A stretch of DNA of 64,000 bases from CALOBA01 sp942491465. Its GTDB lineage: Bacteria > Pseudomonadota > Gammaproteobacteria > Chromatiales > Chromatiaceae. Both the position numbers and the translations under genes were made by a program. The stretch covers positions 1 to 64,000 of the forward strand of contig CALOBA010000044.1 in the NCBI GenBank assembly GCA_942491465.1, given 5' to 3'. Below, one piece after another: positions 46,688-55,490 of this stretch (position 1 is its first letter; the number at the start of each line of letters is the position of its first letter). The notes beneath the pieces are model-generated. The model searched no databases. It was given only the letters and a program-made list of their open reading frames with translations, and was not told where the DNA came from.

Positions 46688-47643
46688 GCTGACCCTTTTC
46701 CGCTGGTGTCGCCCTCATAGAAATCCTGGATGAGCGCGGCGACTGTCTGATCTAGTGGTGGACGCTCGTCAGCATAGAATAGACGTCTTATCGGGACGCC
46801 GTTCTCCACCACAGCGACGATTTGATCGTGGAGCAGCATTGGGCTTTTCAGCTTTGCGTCGGGACGGCTGAATGAATGCTCTAGTAGGGCAAAAAATGCG
46901 GCGCTATCGGAGACTGCTTCGAACCTAATATTCGGTGTTTCGCACGACGGCACACCGGGTAGCACGTAAATCTGGCGTACTCTCCTCCAGCCCAACCGTT
47001 CAAATGGAACATCCGTGCCGACAAGGGCCTTTTGCCTGGTCAGACCCGACCGTGAAGGGACTACATCAGGCTTTGAGCGGATCTTGGCAGACCCGGAATT
47101 CCGGATATATCCCCCAGGGCATCCCCGCGCGGCGAATACGCCTTCAGGCCGTAAACGAATCAATAGGCTATCGTCGGCAAAGTGCGCGAAGCCGTTGTTC
47201 TTCAATTCCCATGCGGTACTCGACTTGCCGCTTGAAGATCGCCCGACAAATGCAATGCATTCTCCGTCCATCAACACCGCGCTGGCATGGAGCACAAGCT
47301 CGCCGTGATGGGCGAGCAGCAGAGGCAAAACTGCATTGCATACGGCATGCAGGATTTCCGATTGTGGCAGTTCGGCATCGGGGACGTATACGACGTGCTT
47401 GGCATTCACAGAGAGACGAACGAAGCCGAGCGTTGGCAGGCCAACAGTGATCACTGGCCCGGAGAACAGTCCATCTGGCTTCGGCTCGTCACCGAACTCT
47501 CGCCCCCCCGCACGTTGGATCACATGCATCTGCACATCGGCAGGAGCACCTTCCACAGACGAAAGCCCCGGTAATCCGATGTTGGACTCCACGATCTGAC
47601 CGAACAGGTCGTAGAGATACAAGAAATGCATGGGTATCTTCAA
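46684..47643 (-). CDS. HPr-kinase-like protein of a lasso-peptide cluster
   Basis: 319 residues from MKIPMHFLYLYDLFGQIVES. Walker A GRSSSGKS lies at 134-141 in GECIAFVGRSSSGKSSTAW, with FADDSLLI as a likely metal/phosphate loop. Related kinases in paeninodin-type lasso clusters phosphorylate the precursor's C-terminal residue. Others of this fold are of unknown role. It is encoded downstream of the precursor, on the same strand. Lower GC than the flanks. Confidence 0.82.
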   Translation of the reverse strand: MKIPMHFLYLYDLFGQIVESNIGLPGLSSVEGAPADVQMHVIQRAGGREFGDEPKPDGLFSGPVITVGLPTLGFVRLSVNAKHVVYVPDAELPQSEILHAVCNAVLPLLLAHHGELVLHASAVLMDGECIAFVGRSSSGKSSTAWELKNNGFAHFADDSLLIRLRPEGVFAARGCPGGYIRNSGSAKIRSKPDVVPSRSGLTRQKALVGTDVPFERLGWRRVRQIYVLPGVPSCETPNIRFEAVSDSAAFFALLEHSFSRPDAKLKSPMLLHDQIVAVVENGVPIRRLFYADERPPLDQTVAALIQDFYEGDTSGKGSA

Positions 47644-47651
47644 TTTTCGCG

Positions 47652-47756
47652 TCAGCCGCCGTGCCTGAACAGCAGCGTTCTCCCACCACTACAGAAATGG
47701 TCGGTGTAGTGCGAAACGAAGTCTAGGTCGATTGCGGGTGGTTTGCGGCCCCTCAC
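47652..47756 (-). CDS. Possible 34-residue peptide between precursor and kinase
   Basis: A GTG overlaps the precursor stop (GTGA). The frame reads RGRKPPAIDLDFVSHY then TDHFCSGGRTLLFRHGG and stops 8 bases before the kinase ATG. The overlap and exact fit between two cluster genes are suggestive of translation. The sequence matches no family I know and could also be chance. Confidence 0.3.
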   Translation of the reverse strand: MRGRKPPAIDLDFVSHYTDHFCSGGRTLLFRHGG

Positions 47757-47866
47757 AAGGTTCTTCGCTGCGTACCATCACGCTGCGAGCCCAACGCACC
47801 TTGCACGACGTCTTTTGCCCTGCCAAGGAACGTTAGCTTCGGGACTACGTAGCCCCTCTGCTGCAT
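47753..47866 (-). CDS. Candidate lasso-peptide precursor
   Basis: 37 residues. The leader MQQRGYVVPKLTFLGRAKDV carries the YxxPxLxxxG recognition motif of lasso precursors. A core beginning after VQ would read GALGSQRDGTQRRTL: glycine at 1 and aspartate at 8 are the right spacing for a lasso macrolactam ring, with a seven-residue tail. The usual threonine two residues before the core is valine. The open frame extends upstream to 48034 through an Arg-Pro repeat; I prefer the Met at 47866. It lies between the cyclase and kinase genes. Not verified by homology search. Confidence 0.6.
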   Translation of the reverse strand: MQQRGYVVPKLTFLGRAKDVVQGALGSQRDGTQRRTL

Positions 47867-47918
47867 TTCCCGGCCTTGCTCCGAAGCATTAGTGCTCAAC
47901 TGCACTTGATCGGCGTGC

Positions 47919-47977
47919 GGTCTTGGTCTTGGTCTTGGTCTTGGTCTTGGTCTTGGTCTTGGTCTTGGTCTTGGTCT
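47919..47977. repeat. Hexanucleotide tandem repeat (GGTCTT)~10
   Basis: Nearly ten perfect GGTCTT units. If read in the upstream extension of the precursor frame it encodes (Arg-Pro)n. Ends 53 bases before the precursor start on the minus strand. Slipped-strand copy-number change would not shift frame. Confidence 0.95.
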
Positions 47978-48060
47978 AACAGTTCTAGCATCATCATCAC
48001 CTCTTGGGCTTATCAACGCGACACGCTTCGGCAAATGCTTGCTGTGTTTGCAGCACGGGC

Positions 48061-49938
48061 TCAGTCAAACATGACCCGCCACCACAACTCTATCGCGAAC
48101 CATGTCCAGCACTGTGTCAGTAAGCGCGATTGCCTGGTGTCATGGTAGCAATAGGGTGCCGTGGCCTTATTGTAAATATCTTGGATTGGGACGTCATCTA
48201 GCCAATCACGTGCGGCGGCCCTCGAAGAGAGGATTATGTCCCGAACCGCCGGCTGCAATAGTAGGTCGCGATAGGTTTCCGTAAAATGCACGAAGTATTT
48301 CCTGGAGGCAATCTCCGGCGGGATAACTGAGGGGCCGAGCGTGCGCAACAAGAGTTTGCTCCGATCGACGTTGTGGTGCAAATGATCTGGTATAGACACT
48401 GCGAAGCGAAAGATGCGTTCATCAAAAAAGGGGTGCCGGCGCTGAACGCCATGTTGCAGATCATGTCGGTCCAACATCTCAAGCAGATGTCGGCTTGACG
48501 GATTGAGCCCGAGAAAGGCGGTGTGCCATTGCGCCAAGTTGGAGAAAGCGCCCGGGTCAAGTAAGACCTCTATCGGGACAGATCTTCGGTGGCTATTAAT
48601 AAATGGGCGGGCGGCGAGCGTGGCCTGATCCCTATGTTGACGACGGTGGAGGAGCCAGCGCAAGAGTGCCGGCGACGCCAGCAGCCAGCCGCACTGCCGA
48701 AGTATCCGGCGGAATTCTTGTTCAATCCCGAATTTTCGGAAGCGGAAATAAAGCGTTCGCAGCAGGCCCTTAACCTGACCGCTACGCAGCAGGCTTTCGT
48801 AGGGGTAGGCACTGCCGCTTAGAAAGTTGTCCGCTCCCTCACCTGTCAGCAAAGTGTTGAAGCCGAGCGTTTTTGCGCAAGAAAGCAGCGGCGAAAACAT
48901 GTAGAACTGCGGATAGAAGGGAATGTCCCCTGATTGCGCGCAGTCGGACCACAGATCGGGCAGGTGATTCGGTTGGTAGGAAACTTGCGCCCCGGCAAGC
49001 CCGTGGTACTCGCAAGTGTGTCTGCTGTAGTGCGACTCGTCGCAGTCTCGCCCGGGGAAAGTGAGGGAGAAAGCCTGAACCGGGGTCGGGCTTGGTGAAG
49101 CCGCGGACACCGTTGACGTGATGCCGAGAACGGCGGCGGAATCGACCCCGCCACTCAGCATGACGCCGACACCCGTATCGCTTGGCAAACGCTGGCGAAC
49201 AGCTGTTTCGGCAAGCTCCAGAAAGTGCGCCGCGTAGTCTCTAGGATCTCTATATCTGATCGGTGGCCCTAGCGCACCAAATGGGTAGGCCGAAACCCGG
49301 ACTCCCTTCGCATCCGCGCGAAGCACATGTCCTGGAGGAAGGCGAAAAACCCCTTCGTAAAGTGTGGCGTCCGGGCTCGGGAAATCGTTGGTTAGATAGT
49401 CGGAAATGGTCGCAAGATCAGGTTGGCGCGAGACGCGCGGATCGAGAATAATCGGCGACAGGCTCGAGGCAAAAAGAAGATGGCCCGCGGCTTGGGTATA
49501 GTAGATTGGCCGCAACGCGAAATGGGGTCGAAAGCACATGACCGCCCTGGAGCTTCCGTCCCAAACGGTGAGGAGGTAGTCGCCGGTCAGGTGGTCCGGG
49601 AGTTGGAGGTGCCATCGCTGATAGGCGTGTAGGCAGATCCTCGCGGTACCGGGGACTGCTCGTCCGTCTTCAGGGGCAAGTGGAAATTCGAGCTCGGGGC
49701 ATAGGGGGAGACCCAGGGCCGCCACGCAGATGCGTCCGCTTGCAGTCGTGCCTTCGCTGCAACAGAAACTATCGATGGGGCGAGCGACATGCGAGCGCAC
49801 CACAAAGACGCCGGATACATCTGCCCTTAACTGCGAGACGCTAGCGCTAGCGCCGGCCCAGGGCCTTATGAATGCGCGAACGTCTTGATCTGACATTCGG
49901 CCTTCCGAAAGGTTGAATGTACCGGCCAGCGCTTCCAT
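48061..49938 (-). CDS. Lasso-cyclase-type asparagine synthetase
   Basis: 625 residues. The N-terminal glutaminase-like domain begins MEALAGTFNL with no Cys at position 2, so it should not use glutamine; lasso cyclases share this. The synthetase domain has the PP-loop LSGGVDSAAV (S262-S267), LLTGEGADNFLSG and HPFFDERIFRF. In lasso systems this C protein adenylates the Asp/Glu side chain and closes the ring. It is upstream of the precursor and kinase on the same strand, and lies in the low-GC island. Confidence 0.85.
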   Translation of the reverse strand: MEALAGTFNLSEGRMSDQDVRAFIRPWAGASASVSQLRADVSGVFVVRSHVARPIDSFCCSEGTTASGRICVAALGLPLCPELEFPLAPEDGRAVPGTARICLHAYQRWHLQLPDHLTGDYLLTVWDGSSRAVMCFRPHFALRPIYYTQAAGHLLFASSLSPIILDPRVSRQPDLATISDYLTNDFPSPDATLYEGVFRLPPGHVLRADAKGVRVSAYPFGALGPPIRYRDPRDYAAHFLELAETAVRQRLPSDTGVGVMLSGGVDSAAVLGITSTVSAASPSPTPVQAFSLTFPGRDCDESHYSRHTCEYHGLAGAQVSYQPNHLPDLWSDCAQSGDIPFYPQFYMFSPLLSCAKTLGFNTLLTGEGADNFLSGSAYPYESLLRSGQVKGLLRTLYFRFRKFGIEQEFRRILRQCGWLLASPALLRWLLHRRQHRDQATLAARPFINSHRRSVPIEVLLDPGAFSNLAQWHTAFLGLNPSSRHLLEMLDRHDLQHGVQRRHPFFDERIFRFAVSIPDHLHHNVDRSKLLLRTLGPSVIPPEIASRKYFVHFTETYRDLLLQPAVRDIILSSRAAARDWLDDVPIQDIYNKATAPYCYHDTRQSRLLTQCWTWFAIELWWRVMFD

Positions 49939-50004
49939 CGAGCCGCGAGTCAGGTACTAAGACGAGATGGGCGCCTGGCCATCATTAGCAGCGCGAGGTT
50001 GTTA

Positions 50005-50916
50005 CTAAAAAGCGGGTTTTCGGCGCCCTTCGCGGATGCGAAGTGGCGCAAGCAGCAAGAATCCGAAAGCCAGCAGCGCAGCAGTAGGTACGATCGGGGC
50101 GTTACGAGTAACGCGGATACCACCCAGGCCCAGCCCATCGAAGTCGTTGTGGGAGAAAACGACGGCGGCGATCGACTCTTCCCCGACCTCGGTCTCAAAC
50201 CAGATCGAACCAGACGTGTTGTTTGCCCCGCAGGCGTCAGGGTTCGGTTCGTTGTAACGTTGTTGGGCGTCTTCAAAGCTCCGGCGGCAACCGGTACCGT
50301 TTGGGGCGGTTGTTCCGGTTAGCGTCGCCAACCAGTTTCCCGAGGCGTCGTAGAAGTCGAAAAACGCCTCGCCGGTTACGTCGTTACTGTCGTCGTCGAA
50401 GGGATTGTTGTAGCCACTGACATAGGCGCCAAACATGTCGGTTGGCTCGGCTAAAAGAAACGCAATGGAACCCGTACCAAGAAACGCCTCGCCGACGAGG
50501 CCGATGATCAGGCGCTTCGTTTCTGCGGCATAATCTTCGCCCGAGGTGTCAAGAATTTGGAGATTCTCGTTGTTACCCGCTTGAACAAACGGGGAAAATG
50601 GCGTCGTCGGTGCCCCATCCAGACGACGAAACGGCCCTCCGTCACCCGGTGAGCCCCCTGGCCCCCGTACCTCGCTCACGGTCTGTCCCTCAAAAACCGC
50701 AAACATCTCTACTTCTTGCAGATCTATCGAATCGACATCTTCGCTGGGGGTTATGCCGTTGAAGCCGACCGCAATGTTCCCCGGCGCTTCACCGGAATGG
50801 AGTAGGATCGCGTGGGCCGAGAGCGGAATGGCGACCGAGACCGCGATCAATACGGCGAGCAGTGTGGGCGACAAAAGTCCGCGCCAATTGAGCCAGTCAA
50901 GAGTGTGGTTTCGCAT
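50005..50916 (-). CDS. Exported protein with PEP-CTERM-like C-terminal anchor
   Basis: 303 residues from MRNHTLDWLNWRG. A signal segment (LLAVLIAVSVAIPLSAHA) is followed by an Asn/Gly/Asp-rich beta-type domain. The C-terminus reads APIVPTAALLAFGFLLLAPL then arginines, i.e. a short VP motif, a membrane helix and a positive tail, as in PEP-CTERM sorting signals, although the PEP residues are altered to IVP. Exosortase-dependent export to biofilm matrix is the usual context. Upstream of the lasso genes on the same strand; no link to them is shown. Confidence 0.65.
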   Translation of the reverse strand: MRNHTLDWLNWRGLLSPTLLAVLIAVSVAIPLSAHAILLHSGEAPGNIAVGFNGITPSEDVDSIDLQEVEMFAVFEGQTVSEVRGPGGSPGDGGPFRRLDGAPTTPFSPFVQAGNNENLQILDTSGEDYAAETKRLIIGLVGEAFLGTGSIAFLLAEPTDMFGAYVSGYNNPFDDDSNDVTGEAFFDFYDASGNWLATLTGTTAPNGTGCRRSFEDAQQRYNEPNPDACGANNTSGSIWFETEVGEESIAAVVFSHNDFDGLGLGGIRVTRNAPIVPTAALLAFGFLLLAPLRIREGRRKPAF

Positions 50917-51337
50917 AGTAAAGCCCGAAGATGCCGAGGCTGCCCCTGATCGCAACATGGCTCACACCTGCCAGCCTGCCGCATGCGAGCGCGGTCGCGT
51001 TTCCGGCCTGGAACAAGTGGGCCGGTCGAAGAGTTCTGAAGGTACCAGCAGTTTATCGCGTATATCCCCGTTGCGCTAGCTTGACGGCTCCAGGCCGACG
51101 GATGACGGCTGCTAGTGTGGATCGCGCGAGCTGAATCGCGCAGCCCGCGGCGACAGGTGGCGCGGATTCTAGGTGGAAAACGCTGCAAAACGCGCAGTCC
51201 GCCGACGAGGCGGCCCGACGAGGGCCTTCCGTGGTCGTGTCGGCGGGGCATTAATTCCATAGTGTCAGCAACTTGCTTCGCTCGTCGCATTTTCGGCTTG
51301 GTTGGTCGGGTCGTTGGTATTAAATACCTTCTGGCCA
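50917..51337. other. Intergenic region, no gene seen
   Basis: About 420 bases. Near 51071-51120 GACGGCTCCAGGCC and GACGGCTGCTAG are similar short motifs. No reading frame with family resemblance and no clear promoter. Confidence 0.4.
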
Positions 51338-53096
51338 TCAGCTCAGATGGGCATCGGCCCAGGCCGCCAGCCCCACCAGCCCCCACAACCGGAACGCCTG
51401 CGCCGATTTCTCGGCAGGTTGGGTGCCCGCTGGCGTCTCGATCTGAGGTTTATCGATGATGCCGAGCTGGCGCAGAATTGATGGTCGGGGGTGATGGCGA
51501 AAAGGGCGGTGGTCCCGGGGAAAAAGAAGGGGCGGGGAGGGGAAAAAGCAGGCCTTGGTACGGTCGCACCAGGCGTGTGGGGGGGGGGGGGCGGGGGAGG
51601 CGGCCCTTCAGGGGGGGGTTGGTTGGGTGGGTAGCCAAAGAAACGCCGCCGGGGGGGTGCGGAGGGGGGGCCGGACGCGCCGGTGAAAAAGGGGAAAACC
51701 ACCCCGGGGGGGGGCGGGGCAAGTGGATACGGTCGTCCGGCAGATTGCCGAACAGGGCGCTGTAGCGCTCAAAATGCGCCTGCGGGGGGAAGGAGCGGTA
51801 GATGCGGTAGAAGCGACTGTCCTGAAGGTTCGCCGGCTGGCCGCAAAGCCGCTCGATCTCGCGGCGGCGGTAGCCGTGCCAGCGCGACAAGACCTCCTCG
51901 GGGTCGTCGAAGTCCAGCAGCGGGCGATAATCCCGCAGTCGCGGGATCGGTGCGATTCCTGCCGTTAGCGCACGCCGCAGCCAGGGCGGCAGTCGGGCCG
52001 CATAGGCGGTCGCAATGCGCTGGTGGCGGGCCGGCATGATGCCGACCAGGGTGTCGGCGCCGGTGCCGTCGAGGGCGACGTCGCCGTAGCGGCGTGCGTG
52101 CTGGTAGCTGAGCAGCGTTGCCGGGCCGGCCGGGTCCGCGAATGGATACTCCCCTTCGGAGGCGAGCTGGTCGAAGGCGTCTCGGTAGTCATCCAGGCTG
52201 AAGCGCAGCACCTCGTGCGGCACGCCCAAGGCCGAGGCGATGGCCGTGGCGACCGGGGTCTCGTCGAGCTCCGGGCTGTCGAAGCCGACGGTGATGGCGC
52301 GCACGCCAGCCGGCGAATGTGCTGCCGCCAGGGCGCACAGGTAGGCGGAGTCGACGCCGCCGCTCAAGAAAACGAGGGTCTCCGAGTCCCGCGGCATACG
52401 CCGTTCGACGGCAAGACCAAGCCGTTGGTCGAGGGCCTCCGCGGCCTCGCTCAGCGTCGCGGGCCGCAGCGGCGCGATCGGCTCTGCCGGGCGCTCACGC
52501 GACTGGAGCCCGTGGCGTCCGTACAGCAGCAGCTCATCGGGGTCGACGCAGAAGACGCCGTCGTAGATGGTGCGCGGGGTCGAGATGTCGAACAGCCGCA
52601 GGTATTCGTGCACGGCATCGGGGCTCGGATTGCGCGCCGCGAACGGCGAGTCGACCAGGATATCGAGCCGATCGGAGAAGACCAGGCCGCCGCCGCCCTG
52701 CCGCCGGTAGTAGAGCGTTCGGGCACTGGAGTCATCGCGATAGAGGCCCAGCTCGCGACGCTCGCGGTCCCAGAGGATCAGCGCGTACTGGCCGAGCAGC
52801 GACCAGACCAGGGCCTGGCCATGCTGCCGATAGCCGGCGGGGATGTCGGCGGCCGATGGTGCCTCTCCCGGCTCACGCGGGAACAGATCGCCGATCAGCA
52901 CGCCCTGCAACGGGGCGGCATCGATCGGGGCCATCCCGCCGATCGGCGCGCCCAGGACCCAGAGGCCGAAGCCGTCGCCGTCGAACAGGGCGCGGGCACC
53001 GCGTCCCATGGCCCAGTCGCACAGCCGCGCCTGTCGGTGGAAGCCGATGCCGGCACAGCCGATGACGCCGTTCTCGCGCAGTCTGCTCGGCATCAT
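51338..53096 (-). CDS. Second asparagine-synthetase-like protein, disrupted near C-terminus
   Basis: Starts MMPSRLRENG. The N-terminal domain has no Cys2, and VFLSGGVDSAYL (PP-loop, S245-S250) and DGTGADTLVG mark the synthetase domain. The frame is good down to ~51720 (ALFGNLPDDRIHL). Then 51480-51720 is a run of G/C homopolymers giving proline-rich nonsense. Beyond it, in another frame, the natural end reappears: ILRQLGIIDKPQIETPAGTQ ... AFRLWGLVGLAAWADAHLS, stop at 51338-51340. I read one gene spoiled by poor sequence. Its start ATGA overlaps the glycosyltransferase stop. Such proteins occur in lasso and in exopolysaccharide clusters. Confidence 0.65.
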
Positions 53097-54076
53097 GCCG
53101 ACCCATCACCGCGCGCTGTGCCGCGAAAGCTGCGCAGCCAGTAATAGCACGCCCGCGCCGATGGATACTCGCGCAATGCCCGACGATACCAGCGCCGTGC
53201 GCCGGGCGGATCCCCGGCACGCTCGCGGTAGTCGCCGAGCAGGCAGTACTCCATCGCGAAGTAGTGCCCGAGACGAACGCCGAGCCGGCGCAGTTCCGCG
53301 CGATGGCGTCGGCGATGCCGGTCCAGGACCTGCAGGTTGGCCAAGGTCATCGCCGGCAGGTCGGCGGAGACGTTGCCGGCGTGCCGGCGCTTGTGCTGGC
53401 AGACGACGGAGGTGCGACCGATGGGCCGGCACCGGGCGATGCGCAGCCAGAGATCCAGGTCCTCGACCATCCGCAGGTCCGCGTCGAAGCCGCCGGCCTG
53501 CTGCACCACATCGCGGCGCATCAGCACCGCGCCGGTGGGGATGTAGTTGAGGCGGAACAGCTTCTGATAGGCGTCGACGACCCGCAGCGGATGCCCCCAG
53601 AATGCGGCATCGAGACGGGCATCGGCAAAAAACGACGGCATCCAGATGCCGTGGCCGTCGAAGGCGGCGCAGTCGCCGAAGATCAGCCCCAGATCGGGTG
53701 CCTGTTCAAGCACCGCGAGCTGCGCCGCCAGTCGCCCGGGCGGCCAGCGGTCGTCGCTGTCGAGCAGCGCGATCCACTGCCCGGTGGCGGCCTCGATACC
53801 GCGGTTACGGGCAGCCGATGGGCCGGCGTTGGGCTGGCGCAGCACCCGCACACCGGGGACCGATGCGGCCAGCTCGGCGGTGTGGTCGTCGGAACCGTCG
53901 TCGACGACGATGACCTCCAGCCGAAACGGCCCGCGCTGATCCAGGATGCTGCGCAGGCATTCCTTTAAGTAAGGCTCGGCGTTGTAGGCCGGGACGACCG
54001 CGCTGATCAGGAGTGGCTGCATGGCCCCGTCGGGGCGCCCCGGTTCATTGGCGTCCGACCCCACGGCGTCATTCAT
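53093..54076 (-). CDS. Family 2 glycosyltransferase
   Basis: Starts MNDAVGSDAN at 54076 (or MQPLLISAVV at 54022). GT-A signature SAVVPAYNAEPYLKECLRSI, VIVVDDGSDD, NRGIEAATGQWIALLDSDDR (DxD), and MRRDVVQQAGGFDADLRMVE. The C-terminus has an arginine-rich helical part. Its stop overlaps the next gene's ATG (ATGA), so the two are translationally coupled. A role in polysaccharide assembly is inferred from the CapA-like neighbour. Confidence 0.88.
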   Translation of the reverse strand: MNDAVGSDANEPGRPDGAMQPLLISAVVPAYNAEPYLKECLRSILDQRGPFRLEVIVVDDGSDDHTAELAASVPGVRVLRQPNAGPSAARNRGIEAATGQWIALLDSDDRWPPGRLAAQLAVLEQAPDLGLIFGDCAAFDGHGIWMPSFFADARLDAAFWGHPLRVVDAYQKLFRLNYIPTGAVLMRRDVVQQAGGFDADLRMVEDLDLWLRIARCRPIGRTSVVCQHKRRHAGNVSADLPAMTLANLQVLDRHRRRHRAELRRLGVRLGHYFAMEYCLLGDYRERAGDPPGARRWYRRALREYPSARACYYWLRSFRGTARGDGSA

Positions 54077-55291
54077 CATCTTCCGATCGCCGCACCGCCG
54101 GCATCGGCCGGGTGTCGTTGCGCGAACTGAAGAGCAGCCAGCGCGATTGCGAGCGCGACAGCTTGACCTGCACATAGGTCTTCAACAACAGCCAGGCGGA
54201 GACGATCTGCCCGGGACGAAAGCGCCGGACCTTGTCCCACAGGCTGCCGTCTTGCCACCAGGAGATCAGCGGGGCGGCCACGCGCCGCTCGATGACGCTA
54301 TCTTCCCAGTAGGCCCGCAGGTCCGGCGTATCCTCCAGCAGCCGGTTGCACTCGGCGAGCCCGGTGCGGATCTTCTCGGCCCGCGCGCCGACGGCGGCAC
54401 CCGGCCGGCCGTCGTCATCGAGCCATAGCGGCACCGGATCGAGCAGCTGCACACCGTCAGGCCCGAGCCTGACCCGCAGCAGCAGTCCCTCGCGATCGGT
54501 CTCGGTGAGCTCGGCCTGATAGTGGCGCTCCGGTGTGCGCACATCCACGCGGTCATCGGTCAGGTTGGCCAGGCTGTAGGCGATCAGGCCGCCCCGATAG
54601 TGCTCGATACCCTGGATGCAGTGGCTGTGATGCCCGATGATCAGCCGGCGCCATGGTCGATGGCCGCGTGCGCCAGGTCGACCTGCTCGGGGGTCGGCAG
54701 CGGGCTGTACTCCAGGCCCCAATGCAGCATCAATACCACGTAATCCACCCGCGCCTTCAGGGCCTCGACCGCCGGCAGCAGCCAATCCGCGTCCGCCGGT
54801 GCGATACCGGCGGCGCCGGGCGCGGCCATGGGCCCGGGCTTGGTGGAGCTGTCGCAGGCACCGAGCAGGCCCAGGCGCAGGCCGTTGCGCTCGATGATGA
54901 TCGGCTCGGCGGCCTGGTCGAGGTCCGCGCCGCAACCGGTGGCGGCGATGCCGGCATCGGCCAGGTGGGCGCGGGTCTGCAGCATGGCCTCCGCGCCGAA
55001 GTCCATGGCGTGATTGTTGGCCAGGTTGACCACGTCGACCCCGCAGCCGGCCAGCGCCGCGGCCCAGCGCGGATCTCCGCGCAGGCAGAGCTTGCCGGGT
55101 GCGGGCTCGCCGGTATCGGCAAGGGGGTTCTCCAGGTTTGCGATCAGCACATCGGCATGGTTGGCCAGGGACCGCAGTGGCTCGAGCGCCCAGTCGGCGC
55201 GCCCCGCCTCGGCCAGGGTCTGATAGCGACCGTAGAGCATGACATCGCCGCAGGCGGCGAGCAGCAGGGAATCGGGCGGTGACGTGGACAT
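54069..55291 (-). pseudogene. CapA-like (poly-gamma-glutamate/capsule) protein, frameshifted
   Basis: The first frame from MSTSPPDSLLLAACGDVMLY (55291) contains the metallophosphatase-like CapA motifs: AACGDVMLYGRY, NLENPLADTGEP, NLANNHAMDFG and LMLHWGLEYSPLP, up to AAIDHGAG at 54643. The second frame continues at once with LIIGHHSHCIQGIEHYRGGL and AYSLANLT down to 54069. One base is missing in GACCTG near 54645-54650. The family helps make anionic surface polymers. The downstream gene starts 8 bases inside its end. Confidence 0.7.
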
Positions 55292-55490
55292 CTGGCGTGC
55301 TCCGGCGCGCGGCCTCGGTGAGATGCCGGGATTGTCCCGCAAAACCTCTGCGGGCGCGACTGCCGACATCCCGATCGGCCCGACGAACGGCTGCGCGGGT
55401 GCTCATATGTCATTATGATACTGGGTAAATTCTCCGGCATTCCGGGCGCAGCCCGCCCATCAGCGTGCCGACAACCAGCGAGCAGCCAAG

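Noticed and set aside
47489..47689. Short minus-strand frame considered as a lasso B2 protease
   Set aside because: It is 66 residues, lies mostly inside the kinase gene and has no Cys-His-Asp pattern of a B2 protease.
47919..47977. CRISPR array
   Set aside because: The units are six bases with no spacers; no cas gene anywhere in the window.
51338..53096. Primary-metabolism asparagine synthetase B
   Set aside because: Lacks the Cys2 nucleophile and sits with glycosyltransferase and CapA-like genes.
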